In this document: piece by piece, positions 32,620-59,659 of the stretch | Layout of the letters: every line of letters begins with the position of its first letter | Position numbering within the stretch: the stretch's first letter is position 1 | Assembly (NCBI GenBank): GCA_000310025.1 | Contig: FN649740.1 | Coordinates: 3,711,774-3,775,773, forward strand | From: Ectocarpus siliculosus | Lineage: Eukaryota > Sar > Phaeophyceae > Ectocarpales > Ectocarpaceae | DNA length: 64,000 nt | Direction of reading: 5' to 3' | Program-made: the position numbers and the translations under genes | The notes under the pieces: generated by a model | Database searches by the model: none | Seen by the model: the letters and a program-made list of their open reading frames with translations, nothing else | What the model was told of the DNA's origin: nothing

Positions 32620-35600
32620 ATACACATGTCGCCCGAGCACTCCCGAAAAGAACAGCCGCCGCGACCGGCTCTCAACGGGGAGAGAGGGCACTTCTCAGAA
32701 CGCCCATCCATGTGTGTGGCCCGATGTGGCAACCTGAATAGTGGCCATCAAAATCTCTTGTCACAATCTCGACATGTACATGAACCCGATATATCGATAT
32801 ATCGAAGAATGGCACTGCCCTGAATAGTGGCATATTGTCCTCTTGCTCCTACGTGCCACTCTAATATCGGGCCACCTACTGTGTGCATTTTTGTGGCGAA
32901 GGACTCGATGCTGTCAACAAACTCCTCGCTAATGATGCTCCTTGATGATCTGTCCAGTACGAACTATCACACCCGCATGAAGGCGACCACCAGAACGAGG
33001 ACGGGCAATTTAGTCCCTCTCACTCGGCAGAACAAAAAACGCCCGGGCGAACTCGCATTTACTTGTGTCACAACAATCATCAACCCACATCATGAATGAA
33101 TGACGTACGACGCAACATCATGCGTACTTTATATTCTGCTTGCCGTTGAGGATGCGCAACGCTGCGCGAGCTAGGCGTTAACCGTAGGAAGTGGAAGCTA
33201 GTGACAACAATAAAAGAATATGACATGACTGACTAAAACCACCACGGACGAACTACTGCACTCAATTTTTTCAGCAACGCTGCCGTCCGTGTTGGATGCG
33301 CACCTACACGATGGGTGCCCCACAAAACAAAGCATGAGCACACAATAATAAGATCAAAGAACATAAAAAAGAAAATAATACGAAAAAAGAGCGAGGCCAA
33401 GAGAGTGAGTCAGACCCGACATGCTTCCGTAAGGAGGCCAGAGAGAGCATAGAAAAAGCACCCTCGCCGCCGCTCTCAATCCCCGAATGCTGTCACATAG
33501 GCACCGCAGCAAGCATTATGGTCATGCCCATTCCCTGGCAGCACCCATTGTCTCCCATACAGCGGCCGGATGCACGGATAGCCTCTTTAGTCCACTCAGG
33601 CAGCAAGATGAAAAAGAAAAACAATCAATCGCGGTTGGCCTTATCGTGGGGACCCCATCGGCGAAAGGCAAGAGAAGAGAGCAGAGAGAAGACAAGGATT
33701 AACTCTCGAGAACACACCCACTCTCGTCCCTCTGACCACTGTGTCTCGAGATCAGCATTTGAGACCCTGTCGGGCAAGGGGTGGGTGGGCCATGCGAAAG
33801 AAAATGACAGGAACAGAAAAAGTGAATTTAGGTCAATAGAGACCAAACTCTACCGAACTTGGGAACAGAGACCCAAGCTTGGGAATGTAGACGTTAAACG
33901 ATACTGACTGAGCAGAGAACAGCAAAAATACCACTAACGACCCTGGTCGAACCCAGCAGTGCCTGCACCGCTGCTACCAGATGGACTTTTATTGTTGGTG
34001 GAGATCATAACTTTTTTTTCGCGCAAAAAAGGTTGAGACGACCTGATGCGCACCCGGAACTAACGACAGTCTTTCGACCGGCCGTTAGCGGAGAAAGAAG
34101 AGGGCACTTCTCACAGCGCCCATCCATCCATACGTATGCACTGTTGGTGGTGTTTGTGGCGAGGGAGTCCACGCTGTCAAAAACCCCGCTAATCGTGCTC
34201 GCTGATGATCTGGTTGGTACGCACGATCACGATCACACCCACCCGAATGAAGAAGACCATCAGAACGCGGACCGGTAGTTTAGTCCCGCTCTTTCGGCAA
34301 GAACCAAATACCCCCGGCCTAACTCTTGCATTTGTAGTCACAAGAACATCATGATATATTCCTGATTGATTTGCGTATTTTGCTTGCCGTGGGGGATCCG
34401 CATCGCTACCGAGAGTAAGGAAGGCGTTAACCCCCCACATAGCTTCCTACGCACATGAGCGCGCTACCGTCGACCCTATCCCTCGAGCTCACACACAGCC
34501 ATACCCGATACATGGCAAGAAGAACACCTCCCAACAAAACCTAAAATTGATTGGTGAGTGGGCGGATGGATGGAGGGACCCCAAGAAACAAGGCATGAAT
34601 ATAATAAAAATATGCATATGCATACAACCATAAAAAAGAGTCAGACCCGACCCCGACCCGACAGGTCTCAGCGAGGAGGCGGAGGAGAGCATAGAACAAG
34701 CACCCTCGCCGCTCTAAACCTCTGGAAGCTCTCACATAGGCACTGCTGCAGCAAACATTATGGCCACGCCCATTACCTGGCAGCGCCCATCGTCTCACAT
34801 GTAGCAGCCGGGTGCACGGGTAGCCTCGTTTACTCAGACACAAACAAAACTGCGGAATCTACGGACGGACTTCCTTTCTTTGGTACAGTTTTGTAGTGAC
34901 ATCAGAAAACAATGAACATGACTCAAGAAGAGACAATGCACCCCGGATAAACTACCTCAATACGCCTGCCGTCCGTGTTGGATGTGCACCTCTACAAGAA
35001 TAGGGTCACGGCCGTTCTCATAGCTTGCCACGTGTGTGCGTACGTACACAGGTACGGACGTGCTGCCATCGACCTTATCGCTCAAGTTCCGAATTACGTA
35101 CGCAGCAAACATGGGCCTGTGTTGGTTCTTTTTGTCTCGAACTGCTGTTGTTGTTCATGGACGACAATGAAAAAAGAAAGAGACGCGCATCGTTACCCAT
35201 AGGCGCAACCTACAGAGAGAAACGATTTCCTCACGAGCTTTGCGGCAATAAATAAAATTAACACAAACAACGCAGATAATCAAATATGGAAGATTGTGGC
35301 GAAGCACACAGGACCCTCTCTGTTCAACCGGCCGTTCCCATGGCGAAACAAAGAACAACAGTCAAGGCCGAGACGTGTCGGCCACAAGAGGTGGAAGCTG
35401 CTCAAACTCGGGGAGGGGTCATGGGTTACGATTCCCTACCGAACCATACTTGAGGCGCCACAAGAGTTGCACTATAGCTGGAGATCAGCATTTGAGATCC
35501 TGTCAGGCAAGGGGTGCGCTATGCGAATGAAAAGAACAGGGACAGAAAGTGAATTTTAGGTCGATAGAGATCCAAGCTCTACCGAGCTTGGGAAATCCAT

Positions 35601-36180
35601 CCGCCGCCAACACCTTTTCATTACATGTCCGTTCCCGATTTTAGATAGCACGGAGCACTCACAGGTTCTTCTACATGTTGACCTATCTACAGTAGTTGCA
35701 AAGGAGACCGTGCGACAGGCTCGGGAAAAGGGTGACCTTTGGGTGGTCATTTGACCCACAACAAGGAACTGGGGGCCGACCCGAAATGACGTTTCTCATC
35801 TCGGGTCCTGTTCTTTACTCCCTGCCTGCTGTTTTTTGCGAACAGGACCCTGTCTCTGTTGAACCGCCACAGTCAGTGGGCGAAAGCATCTGAAACTTGG
35901 GGGAGGAGGTTCATGATATGCAACGCCCTACCGAGGCATACGTCGGGTGTCGCAGGACGTGCGCGGTAGCTCGAGATCGGCTTTTGAGGCTACACTTAAC
36001 AGATGCGCAACTTTTCCAATTGGTTCGATTCGTTGAGGTTCGCTGGCCTCGAGTCGAAAACATGTCCAACATGTGACCTGTGTGAGCTTTTGAGCTTTTT
36101 GGGGGAAGACTTCAAAACTGGCAGCTGGCAGCCACCGCTGTAGGCTGGTTCTGCGACTGCATTCATTTCGCATCACCCCC
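32620..36180 (+). repeat. Three diverged copies of a large repeat
   Basis: Blocks recur in the same order in copy A (32620-33890) and copy B (34030-35590): GAGAGGGCACTTCTCA, CGCTAATGATGCTC/CGCTAATCGTGCTC, TTGCCGTTGAGGATGCGCA, GGCACCGCAGCAAGCATTATGG, and GAGATCAGCATTTGAGACCC. Copy C (about 35830-36000) retains only the last part. The blocks are far apart and many indels separate them. Frames shared by the copies are not conserved as protein, so this looks like an old non-coding element or segmental repeat. Confidence 0.55.
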
Positions 36181-36803
36181 CTTTCATGCCATTAGGCTCA
36201 CATAGGCTCTACTCCGGAGATACACAGCACATTTATAGTATGTGGTTTGGGAGCACTCTGTGCTATGGGCTTGGACCTTCAGTTGAACGTTCAGCGCTTC
36301 TCTTTATTTGGCCCTATGATTCTCCGAGAACCTACCAGGGTTTCTAAGGGGAACGAGGATATTTGACTTTCGGGAGGCACTCGTCCTATATTTTAGTTTG
36401 TGGCTAGGGAAGGTGCCGTTAGCTTCCATAAAACTTCAACAACCTCACCTTCAACTATCCCCAGACTCATTTTGAAGGCTGCCTGCTTTTAAGGAACCAC
36501 ATTACGTGACCGAAAAAGGGGGATAGCCTCGGGCTTCAAAATAAGGGATATAATATAGCTGTATCCACTTTTCAGCTGTACACCAATCGGACAGTTAACG
36601 CAATCCACGAAAAGGGTGGCCATGGGTGAAAGGCAGCAAGCAGTCACTCGCATGCATTGTTTCCGTAGCAAGAAAAATTAAGCTCCCACAGGCAATCTGA
36701 AACAACGCCTCTTCCAGAGATTGGTGTCGCGAACATTCAATTCAACATTCTCGATGCCCCCAACATTCGGAATCACAACCCTTACAAATGAGCTGTGCCT
36801 AAT
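36181..36803. other. 3' flank of the fibrillarin gene
   Basis: No gene seen. It lies downstream of the fibrillarin stop codon and should contain its 3' UTR; no clear poly(A) signal was identified. Confidence 0.4.
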
Positions 36804-39800
36804 TCAGTCCTTCGATTTCGATTTCTTGGGCGGGCGGTAGAGCGCAATAACTACGGCGTGGTCACGCTCGTAGGGCTCTAGGGTAACCTGCTCCTTTGGC
36901 TTGAAGTTTTCCGTCTTGAGCTTGGAAACCTGGAACGAACACACCAAAAGACAACAACGACCACGAGGCTTCAAACAAACAAGACCGTCAACACCCGACC
37001 AAGTTGCTACCATGTTTGACTGGAAGCGTGTATTTGTTCTTCAAGCCGTGGGCGAGGGGACTAGAAGCTTGGCCAAAGGTACTTCAAAATCCACGGACGT
37101 GGCAACCAAGGATGGGCAGGCAGTGACATGGGCCAACGAAACAGCTATAACTCCTCCCGGTGATCGTCCTGTCCCCGAACCACAAAATACTATGCCAAAA
37201 CATACCTCCTGAGCAAACACAGCCTCCGGTGATGCGGTGGAGTCGACGCACGATGCCTTAATGGAAATGACGCAGTGCCCTCCGTTCTTGAGGAAGTAGT
37301 GCGAGTTCAGCGCCACGATACGCGCCTGCGCGGATCCGACACAAAAACACCATTCATGAAAACCCAGCATGACATGGACAAGTATTCATGACCAGCTTCC
37401 GTTCCAAGCATGAATCTCGTGCTACAGGAAGAAATCGACAAATGCCATTGGCGGCCTCAAATGTAAAATAGTCGGTCTGGCAGGTGTTTCTCTACCCAGC
37501 TTTAAACCTCGTCCTTGCGGAAGACGCGTTGGTGGGGCAGTTCTATTAGGCAATTCAAGTGGGTGACTTCGCTTTGTCTGAAGCTGTGGCGGCTTCCATC
37601 CACCAGTTATGTCCGAAAATCGACGACAAGAAATCACTGACACATCTACCTGATGACGGTGTGGGACTGATGTTTGCATTCTTCCTCTTCCACACGGATC
37701 GGTTGTTGAGATCAAAATGATATCACACCCCCTGGACGGATTGTTCAAGCTCGACTACTGCACGAAGAAGAGGATGCCACAATCAAACTATATGCGTGCG
37801 TTTTCAGTAAGTTCTCGGTGCCAACGATACCGATTTCGGCACCGTCACTGTGCTGCAGCGCAATCGATCGGGCTTTGAAACTCGGTCCAGGGGGCGTGGT
37901 ATCTTATGCAACCGGCAATAGTTGAAACATACCGGGCACCGCGATCCTCGGAGAGAGAATTTTGTCTTTATCTCGAATCAAGCAACGCGGTTTGGAAAAA
38001 AAGAGCGTCTTACCTGATCCGGCTGGGCAACATCCGCGAAAACTGTGTCGACCATGCCCACGAGCATACGATACTTAAGCGGGTGTCGCGCGTCCTCGAT
38101 GATGGGGATGACGTTTGTGCGCGACTTTGCCATGTTGATGAGGTCTCGACCGGGACGGTGAGCAAACTCCACCGCGTAGACGCACCCGGATGGCCCCACG
38201 ATGTCGGCAACGTGCGAGACGGTGGTCCCGGCAGCTGCACCAAGATACAGAACCTGTGGTGTACATGGTTGTACAAGTAGGGCAGTGTTACCTTCTTCCA
38301 TCCCACCCGGAGTAAACGAGGTTCAAGCTCGTTTGTTTTCATACAAATATAACGAAAAGAAGTGAGGTACAGGCGCGACAAGAGTGATCCCGCCACAAGC
38401 GCCCAAAAACCCGAATGACCAGGCCAAACCGAACCGAACTATATGTATATACGTCGATACGTACTTTTGCCCCCGGGACGATGTGGATGCCGTCTACTCC
38501 TCCGAGGATTGCCGCGGCAAGCTTGGACCTGAACGGATTCCACACCCGGTATTCAATCTTCGATGTTGTGCCGTCTTCGCTCGGTGGTGCCTCCACCGAT
38601 ATAAGCTTCTCGCCGTACACTGCCTGCGCGTGGGTCAGATCGAGTCATGGATGACATGGGTTGTTGAAGCATGCATCTTCGCGAGGTTTGAACCAGTGAA
38701 TCCAGCTAATACTTGTAGTCGTAGCTCAAACAGCGAACGCGGAGCCGCATTCTACAACGCACGACGACAAAACTGATCAAACAACGTACTCGAACTTCGA
38801 GCAAAACCTCTAATGTAACGGATGACAGGGCTAGACCCAGACACTAGACTCCTAAAAACGGCGGAAACTTCACCAGGTACATGACAAGGTTACTCTCGGG
38901 CATAACGTCGACAGCAGGTCATGAACGTGCACCATTGCGCGTTGAAGCGCGGTAGAGGATTGCTGCTGACCATGTGAAATTTCATCGAAACTGCTATTCA
39001 ATTGAGCCGCTTCCATGACGAACACGGAAACAAAAACCCTCATGCCCATTCAACAGCCTCTAGGAAAACCTAATACCCAGCTCGAAGCCCACCTTGCCGG
39101 GAGAACTGTTGAGCGTACACAGCGCATCCTCCTTTCCTCTAGCGATGAACACCCCCTCGTGCCTGTGAGGCTCCACAACGACCTTGGCGCCGCCCTTCAT
39201 GCCTCCGCCACGGCCACCCCCTCGCCCTCCACCACGGCCACCTCCTCGCCCTCCTCCCCTCCCCCCTCGTCCGCCTCCTCGCCCTCCTCCCCTCCCCCCA
39301 CCCCGTCCACCACGCCCACCATCACGGCCGCCAAAACCACCTTCACCAACACACGAGGGACACAATAGAATATAAGCGTGCGATTAAGTAGAGATAGACA
39401 TTCTTGCCAAAGTACTTGTATGTATGATACTAATCCAATGTGAAATCCTAGCGAAGAGTCCGTGGCATCCAGCACATCCAATGTAGCTCCGCTAAGGGTT
39501 GCGTAGTGGCGGTGCCGAAAATGCCCGACGAGCGCATCGGCACCATTTTTCCTTATATATGGTACTGCTGTTGAAACAATTCACACTGACTACTGCTGTA
39601 TGATACTCCTGAGAACCCCTAACTGCTGCACAAACAAGTATGTGTTTATGCATGTTGATGTCGCGTTTCTCTGCCCCCGAAACACGGCGCAACTTCGAAA
39701 ACTAGATGTGTTCACTGGAGATCTTATCCTTGTGCTGTTCCCGAACCATGACCAAAGTCTCCCTGCCTATCAACAACCACCGCATGACACGAGCGCGCCC

Positions 39801-40960
39801 ACACCCAGTCACAGGAAGGGGGAGGTGACACAACGAGCTTGGGTGTTTGAACGTGGGAGTAGGGGGGTGGAGGACAATCCTTCACCTTCTTCCAAGTAAG
39901 AAATTATCTGCGTCATGTATGCTGGCAGATGCATAAGATCGTCTCGTCTTGGCCAACCCCATCCGGCACCCTACAACCGACTGGCGCTTTTGTTCCGGTT
40001 CTCTCTTACTGCATATGGCCTTACAAGCCACGTATCTCTGTGGTGGCAACGGATGTTGCTACGATACTGCCTGTATTGCTGTGCAATGGAGTAATCTGGT
40101 GCTGCGATTCCACACATGAGTAACCAGGGGGGGGCTTGTAACAAAGAGACCAACACCAGCTTGGCGGAGGGAGGAGGTTGTCAAAAACAATCAACTTTCT
40201 AAAAATCAAGTCGCAATACATTTCAATACATACATGCCGGGCAAAGCAACAGTGACAGTCCAAGTCCCCTGCAGCCCTGGAGGGAAGGGTAGGAAGTTGA
40301 CACTTAATTCCAGGGTTGTGCTAGGTGTGACAAGCTCCATACGCTTGGCGCTTGGCTTGGAGTGTGTGGTATGCAACCGCTGCTATTTTTGCTTCTCACG
40401 TTGTACTTCTGTGTATCAGGCGCATCGAAATATCATGATGGGTGGTGCTGCGCAGGGCAATCATGCAACAAGAGATAGACCTGTTCCGGAAAGAATTTCG
40501 GGGCGCTTGCACGGCAGATGTGCTCAATTCGAACATTGTAAGTCAAATCCAGTGACACTTAGCTCAACATCTTGCGAGATGGAAGAGGAGCCATACCGTG
40601 GCTCTGGGAGGACATCGTGAGCGAAAGATATGTACCATGTGCACAAGGGCCATACGAATGTACGCAGTGTAGGTTACACCGACACCGGCAAAAAAGATAA
40701 CGAGTTTGACATGGGGGATGACAAGTGTACGAGTTGTCCAAGACAAGTCATTGAAACACGCACCGACTTGGGTCACTCACTGCCTTCGTGATGACCAGTC
40801 TACACGCGGGTTTGAAAGATTTTTATGGCTGTGCGTGACTGAGCCAAAATAGGCCAATGATCCTCTAATACGCCCAGAGTTACTCACCTCTCCCGCCACG
40901 ACCACCACCTCTGGGTGTTCCACGCCCACCACCTCTCCCTCCTCCTCTGAATCCAGACAT
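36804..40960 (-). CDS. FBL: Fibrillarin, rRNA 2'-O-methyltransferase (6 exons, 321 aa)
   Basis: SAM-dependent 2'-O-methyltransferase of box C/D snoRNPs, acting in the nucleolus on pre-rRNA. Exons (minus): 40888-40960, 39093-39340, 38465-38623, 38014-38253, 37206-37325, 36804-36929; all introns are GT-AG and every phase fits. Residues 1-75 or so form the Gly/Arg-rich (GAR) domain, starting [14 protein letters not shown]. Then [22 protein letters not shown] and [19 protein letters not shown] lead into the Rossmann fold: SAM motif [20 protein letters not shown] (162-181), VYAVEF (185-190), [12 protein letters not shown] and FADVAQPDQ with its Asp near 234. [18 protein letters not shown] and [17 protein letters not shown] near the C-terminus complete the family pattern. 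The length is typical. The first intron is 1547 bp. It looks intact and is divergent from agmatine deiminase. Confidence 0.97.
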
Positions 40961-41313
40961 TTCTGTTAACCTCCTATGTGTGGGGGTCGACAAGGCAGGC
41001 ACAGGGCAGTGAGAGAGCTGTCACCGCTCACCCGCGTGGTGTACATGCCGACCCCCCCACCCCCCCCTACCGCCCTGTCTGCACCTGACGGGCCTCCACC
41101 ACACCAAGAACTGCAACTGCTGTGGTGCGTGCCACGCGCAGGACGCTCACCTGGTGTTTTGACTCCCGTTCCATTCCTTACATCTTGGTTCATGTCCATG
41201 CATGCCCTGATAGCACCATCGCTTCGTCCAGCACTAGTGTGGTGGTGACCCGCAGGTTGTATCGTAGTACACGTGATGCTTTGGCTCACAGGCTGAACAA
41301 GACATCTCGACAC
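40961..41313. promoter_or_regulatory. Shared intergenic region of two divergent genes
   Basis: 353 bp separate the start codons of fibrillarin (minus) and agmatine deiminase (plus), so both promoters and 5' UTRs must lie here or overlap the genes. A long C-rich tract is present at about 41048-41075. No TATA box stands out on either strand. That it works as a bidirectional promoter is an inference from the layout. Confidence 0.6.
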
Positions 41314-55442
<14,129 letters not shown>

Positions 55443-55900
55443 CTAAATAGCTAGCTTTCTAGAGTAGGGGGGTTGATGCCCCTCCCACCCGGAGGACGAG
55501 TTTGAAAGATTTCAATTGAATTGTGAGTAAAAGAACGCAACGCGCAACGCGTTCGCGTCTGTTTTGCGACCCAGCTTTTTATATTTGCGCTTTTTGCACT
55601 TGTCGAAGTTGGCATTTGTCTTCGTGGCGTGCGTGTGGGGCTGAAAGAACATATTGTCGTACAGGATGTTTTCGATTATGCCATGCGCGTGACTACACCG
55701 CCTGCGTCTCGCTTTTTCCGAAAACACGTTTTTTCTGACAAAATTCCTACGCTCATCGTACATGGGACCGCCTGTTTCGTGCTCCGTTCGGCAATTGCGA
55801 CGACGAGGTTCCTCAGATTGCCGACAACACGGGATAATCCGCAGAGAAGCTCGGTCCCTGTGGCCCTTTCGGAAAGTCTCAAACCTAGTACTCTCCCAAC
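55443..55900. other. Convergent intergenic region
   Basis: 458 bp between two convergent stop codons; it must hold both 3' UTRs. No other feature recognised. Confidence 0.5.
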
Positions 55901-58830
55901 CTACTTCGAAGTATAACTTTCACAAATGTTTTTCTCGAACCACTGCCCAAAACTCTTTCGAACTCTTGTAAGACCAGCACTCCCGTACGCACGCATGAGA
56001 CTCGTCGGGTCGGGTATTTTACCGACCGGGCTGCCCACCACGTCATGATCGACCAAGGCGTTCGGAGTTTGTTCGTCTCTGGGGCTTGTGTCGTTTGGCT
56101 CCTGGCCGTGGCTAATTTCTTTGTCGTGCTGAACCGACGCGGTCAGCGCTCCACTCGCACTTGCACGGTCTCCCTCAGCAAGTAGCGTCATCCCGTTCGT
56201 GCAGCGTTCGTTGCCGAGCTTCTCCCTGTTGGGAGTATTCTGCCGGGCCTCACTCGAGTGTTCAACCAGAGGTTGCATTCGGTTTGCTACGCCATCGCCG
56301 ACAGGTTCTTCACTTTGTTGCTCGATTCCGTCGCCTCCTCCTTGCCCTCTCTTTTCCAGGACCTTGCCGGTGTTTTCGTGTTTCTCTGTCCTTGCTTCCT
56401 CGCACTTCTCAGTCAGCTCTTCATCCGTTTCCACTTCGTCTTCGTCCTCCCCCTCTGCCCCCCCGCCTTGTTCATGTCGGGGGGTAAAGGGACTTGCCGG
56501 CTCTGCTTCTCGGTGAGTGCAGCTGTCGCACAAAAGCAAGTCCTCTCCATCCCATTGCTTTTGCCCCCGCTCTTCCTCTTGCTGTGTTGCCTGTCTTGTA
56601 TCGGCCGCTCCTTTTGTATTTTCTTGATCGATACAGAACGGTGAAGTTCTCTTCTTCTCTGCTGCATAAGGGAATCTGCTAGATTGCGATTCAAGGGCCC
56701 CTACCGATGTCATGTTCTCGATGCCTTCGACCGAGGGAGGCTCTTCGCACTCCTCATCGTCGTCTTCCACGATGCGGCGCTTGTTGTTTCTCCTCTTGAT
56801 CAAGTGACTGCCCGAGGTTCCTCCTTGGCGCGATGCATCAAAGTCGTCGTCGATGTCGGTAACGGACCAGAATTCTTCTTCCTGCAATGGAATTTTGATT
56901 CAAGGCTTTGCGTTGGTGGGCTGAAGCGCTCACAGATGGCACCGCTAAAGAACAACAGACAGAATTCAGGAATCGAATCAATCGGGAGCCAAGCATTCTA
57001 CGACAGAGAAAACTTTACGCTGCCTCCGAGGCGGAAGGGTAGAAATGTCTCTCTCTTGGTGCTACGCCCGCTGTCTCTACCTCTGATACCGAGCTAGCCT
57101 TTGAAGACGGAGGTAGACGAGAAGTGTCGCCGACTGCCGCCGGAGATGGACTGCGCCCCCCTTGTAGGTGCGAGTGGTCCGCCTCTTGCGGCTCCAGCAC
57201 TTCCGTGGGCGCGGCATTGCCTTCCGCTTCAAAAATATCAGCCCGGCGAACTAGGTGGTCGGCCTGCCAGTAGTTCGCGGGTATGTGCATACTTTGGTCC
57301 GAAACTGGACAACGGCTCGTGGGCAGACGTGCAACAAGACTGTCCAAACAAGGGGAATGAAACTGCCCACACAAAGGTGAATGAAAGAATCACGACAAAA
57401 ATACAATACAACAAGCAAAGGACAAAAAAACTCTTGTCCTCTCGCATAGGATCACCCCCGAAAGAGAACAAGAATGTGTTGGGGTTCTCTACATGCTCGT
57501 GTTGGTTTCTGGTCTACAGTTGGACGAACGATCCGACAGAAAACGCGTAACAGGACCTACACAATACAGTAGTGCAGTAGAGCTTGAACAACCTGACAGG
57601 CCATCCGCCGCAAGACCCTACACTGTAGGTTTACCTCTCCATCCTCGTAGGCAACGTCGTAAGTCCCATCCCCCCTACACTTGGTGATAACCGCGGGCCG
57701 CCAAAGCTTCGCTGCTGGACCAGGAATACCCTTCTGGAGATGAGGGGAGGGGAGAGCAGACAGCCAGACAGGCGCCGTCACTTTCAGGTCGCCTGTGGCG
57801 AAATGGCCGTCTCCGTTGCCAACACGCGAGTGAGTGCCTGGCAATGGTTGGGCATCACAAGCACCTCGCGCACACAGTATGTGTTCCTCACCCTTTTCAC
57901 GCACACGCTCTCGTCCAGGTGTAATATCCCGAGCCTTCTTCTCTTTCTGCTTCTCCTTCCCTCACGCAGTCGTTCCGCACTCTCCTGGTCGTCTTCTTCT
58001 GCATCCGAAGGGAAACACACCGCCGGCGAATTTGGCGACGACGGGTGTTGGGCGTTACGGGACTCGCTTGTCTCCTTCGAGGCCTGGACGCCAGCTTGCA
58101 CCATCTGGTCCGCGCGCGAACGGGAGGCCTCGATCTGCCTCCCCTCGAGAAAAGGGAATGCCTCCTCGAAGATAGAGGGCTTTGATGCTCCCAACTGCTC
58201 TTGGCCCCACGACACGAGCGAGTCGATAAAGTCTTCGAGCCTGGACCACCAAGGGCACGAAAGATATCGCAAGAGATCAAACCGTAGCTTGCGTGACCTG
58301 CTGCTCGGCACTCCAAACCAGAGACAAGACGGACGGCCCAGAAAATTAACGGCGATGCACAACCAATGTTGCACGCCGTTTCCGACAATAATGACTGTAC
58401 CTGTTGGAGTCCAGATAGCAGCACAATAACTTCCTAGCTGCTGACCGATCGCACGCTTCTCGGCATCGCGCGGCCAGCCCGCGAATTTCACGAGAGGTCT
58501 TGTCAACGCTTTCCCTGAGAACCGAAGAGCAGTTTACCATCAAGGCATGTCCAGTGTCCAGGAGAGGAGGCGTCGTCAGGTTCAAGAGCCCCATAAACGA
58601 AGCGGACATTGAACCAACCCGCGTGGATACGGCGAGCACAGAGATCCATTCATAGGTACACTGAACGTATTGATCGTGATATTCGTTTCCTCTGAATCAC
58701 CCCTCACGCGTAAAAAATCATCCTGTCCAGCCGAGTTGCCGCAAACCGTACAACACGGAGGAGTCACCCCTTTCCGGGCACAGGCGCGTTCATACTGCTT
58801 GTGTCCAGGACAGATACAAGTACATCCTAT
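55901..58830 (-). CDS. Putative chromatin protein with zinc-finger-like, Tudor-like and acidic regions
   Basis: Minus-strand gene of uncertain 5' structure. Exons that fit in phase 0 with GT-AG introns are 57635-57733, 57081-57263 and 55901-56881, preceded by a long open segment 57892 to about 58514. The Tudor-like part reads AAKLWRPAVITKCRGDGTYD then VAYEDGE/ADHLVRRADIF across a junction, a typical barrel pattern. The upstream segment (VKFAGWPRDAEKRAIGQQLG) faintly resembles the start of a BRCT domain. An exon at 58708-58830 has a Cys-rich pattern (CTCICPGH, AC, CCTVC) like a degenerate PHD-type finger. The last exon is 326 codons, acidic and Glu/Asp-rich, starting EEEFWSVTDIDDDFD. Chromatin or DNA-damage reading is an inference from the domain mix. 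The link between the 58.7-kb exon and the rest is unresolved. Confidence 0.6.
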
Positions 58831-59419
58831 CTGTCATGGTGTGCCCAATTTTGTGTCATCCTTGACTGGTTTGGAAAGCCGCTATCTTGTTATCTTATCA
58901 CGTTTTCACCATAAATACCTCCAATACCTCCAGGATGTGAGGAGGCCCACCCTAGCCTGGCCTAGCCTGGTCGGTAGCAAAAGCTGTTTTGAGAGAATAC
59001 CTTCTCCCAGGTTTACTCTATGTGGTAGTGCCCACTTCTAGTCCTGGATACAGCATGCATATATGTTGATCCAGGCCCCGTGTTTAAACGACAGGCTCTG
59101 CTTTTCCTTGTTTGGCCACTGCTCTTAGAATTTCTAATTGTTTTTTACGTGTTCTGGACAATAGTTTAACATGTTCTCGTGAGTGGTACTGTACTGTATT
59201 TTGGGGATAACCCGTGGCCACGGAAACTCATCTCTTGGCTGTCTTGAGTACGGGGGCAAGTGATACTGTCGGTACGATCTTCCCCTACAGCAAACAACAC
59301 TACTGTAACAACAACAACAACAGCAACAACTAACCCAAATGCGGTGCTGCGGTCCTACCGTGCGAAATTCGGATGTTGTGTTTGACAAAACACACGTACG
59401 CGCAGACGCGGGGAGCTAC

Positions 59420-59640
59420 TGTTTATCGCGCAGACTTGCAGACCTCGCAGATCCCTTGATGCCGAGCGCCCTCCAAGGGCCGGAGACGGTGCTTTGCAAT
59501 CCCTCCTCGAGGAAATCAGCAATATGTTCTTGCGACCACTGACGCGGGGGCTTGCCAGATATACATTCGGACCGAAGGCGTGACAGCGACGCTTGCCGCG
59601 CAGTATTCTGAAAATGCGGGCAGGGTTGATCGCCACTTGA
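59420..59640 (-). other. Possible upstream exon of the 55.9-58.8 kb gene
   Basis: A minus-strand stretch reads SGKPPRQWSQEHIADFLEEG and then LQSTVSGPWRALGIKG, a plausible globular protein segment, ending near a GT. No family recognised and no matched acceptor chosen. It could be a 5' exon of the gene downstream, or chance. Confidence 0.25.
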
Positions 59641-59659
59641 AAACAATTACTTGACTGCT

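Noticed and set aside
39184-39375. Proline/arginine-rich plus-strand frame ([10 protein letters not shown]).
   Set aside because: It is the antisense shadow of the Gly/Arg-rich exon of fibrillarin.
36804-40960. Box C/D snoRNAs in fibrillarin introns.
   Set aside because: I could not find a convincing pair of C and D boxes with closing stems by eye.
56161-56644. Plus-strand frames over 56.1-56.6 kb.
   Set aside because: Antisense shadows of the acidic last exon of the minus-strand gene.
59300-59332. AAC repeat near 59.3 kb as another LINE tail.
   Set aside because: It lacks the TTTAATGTGAAGAC sequence that precedes the true tails; it looks like a plain microsatellite.
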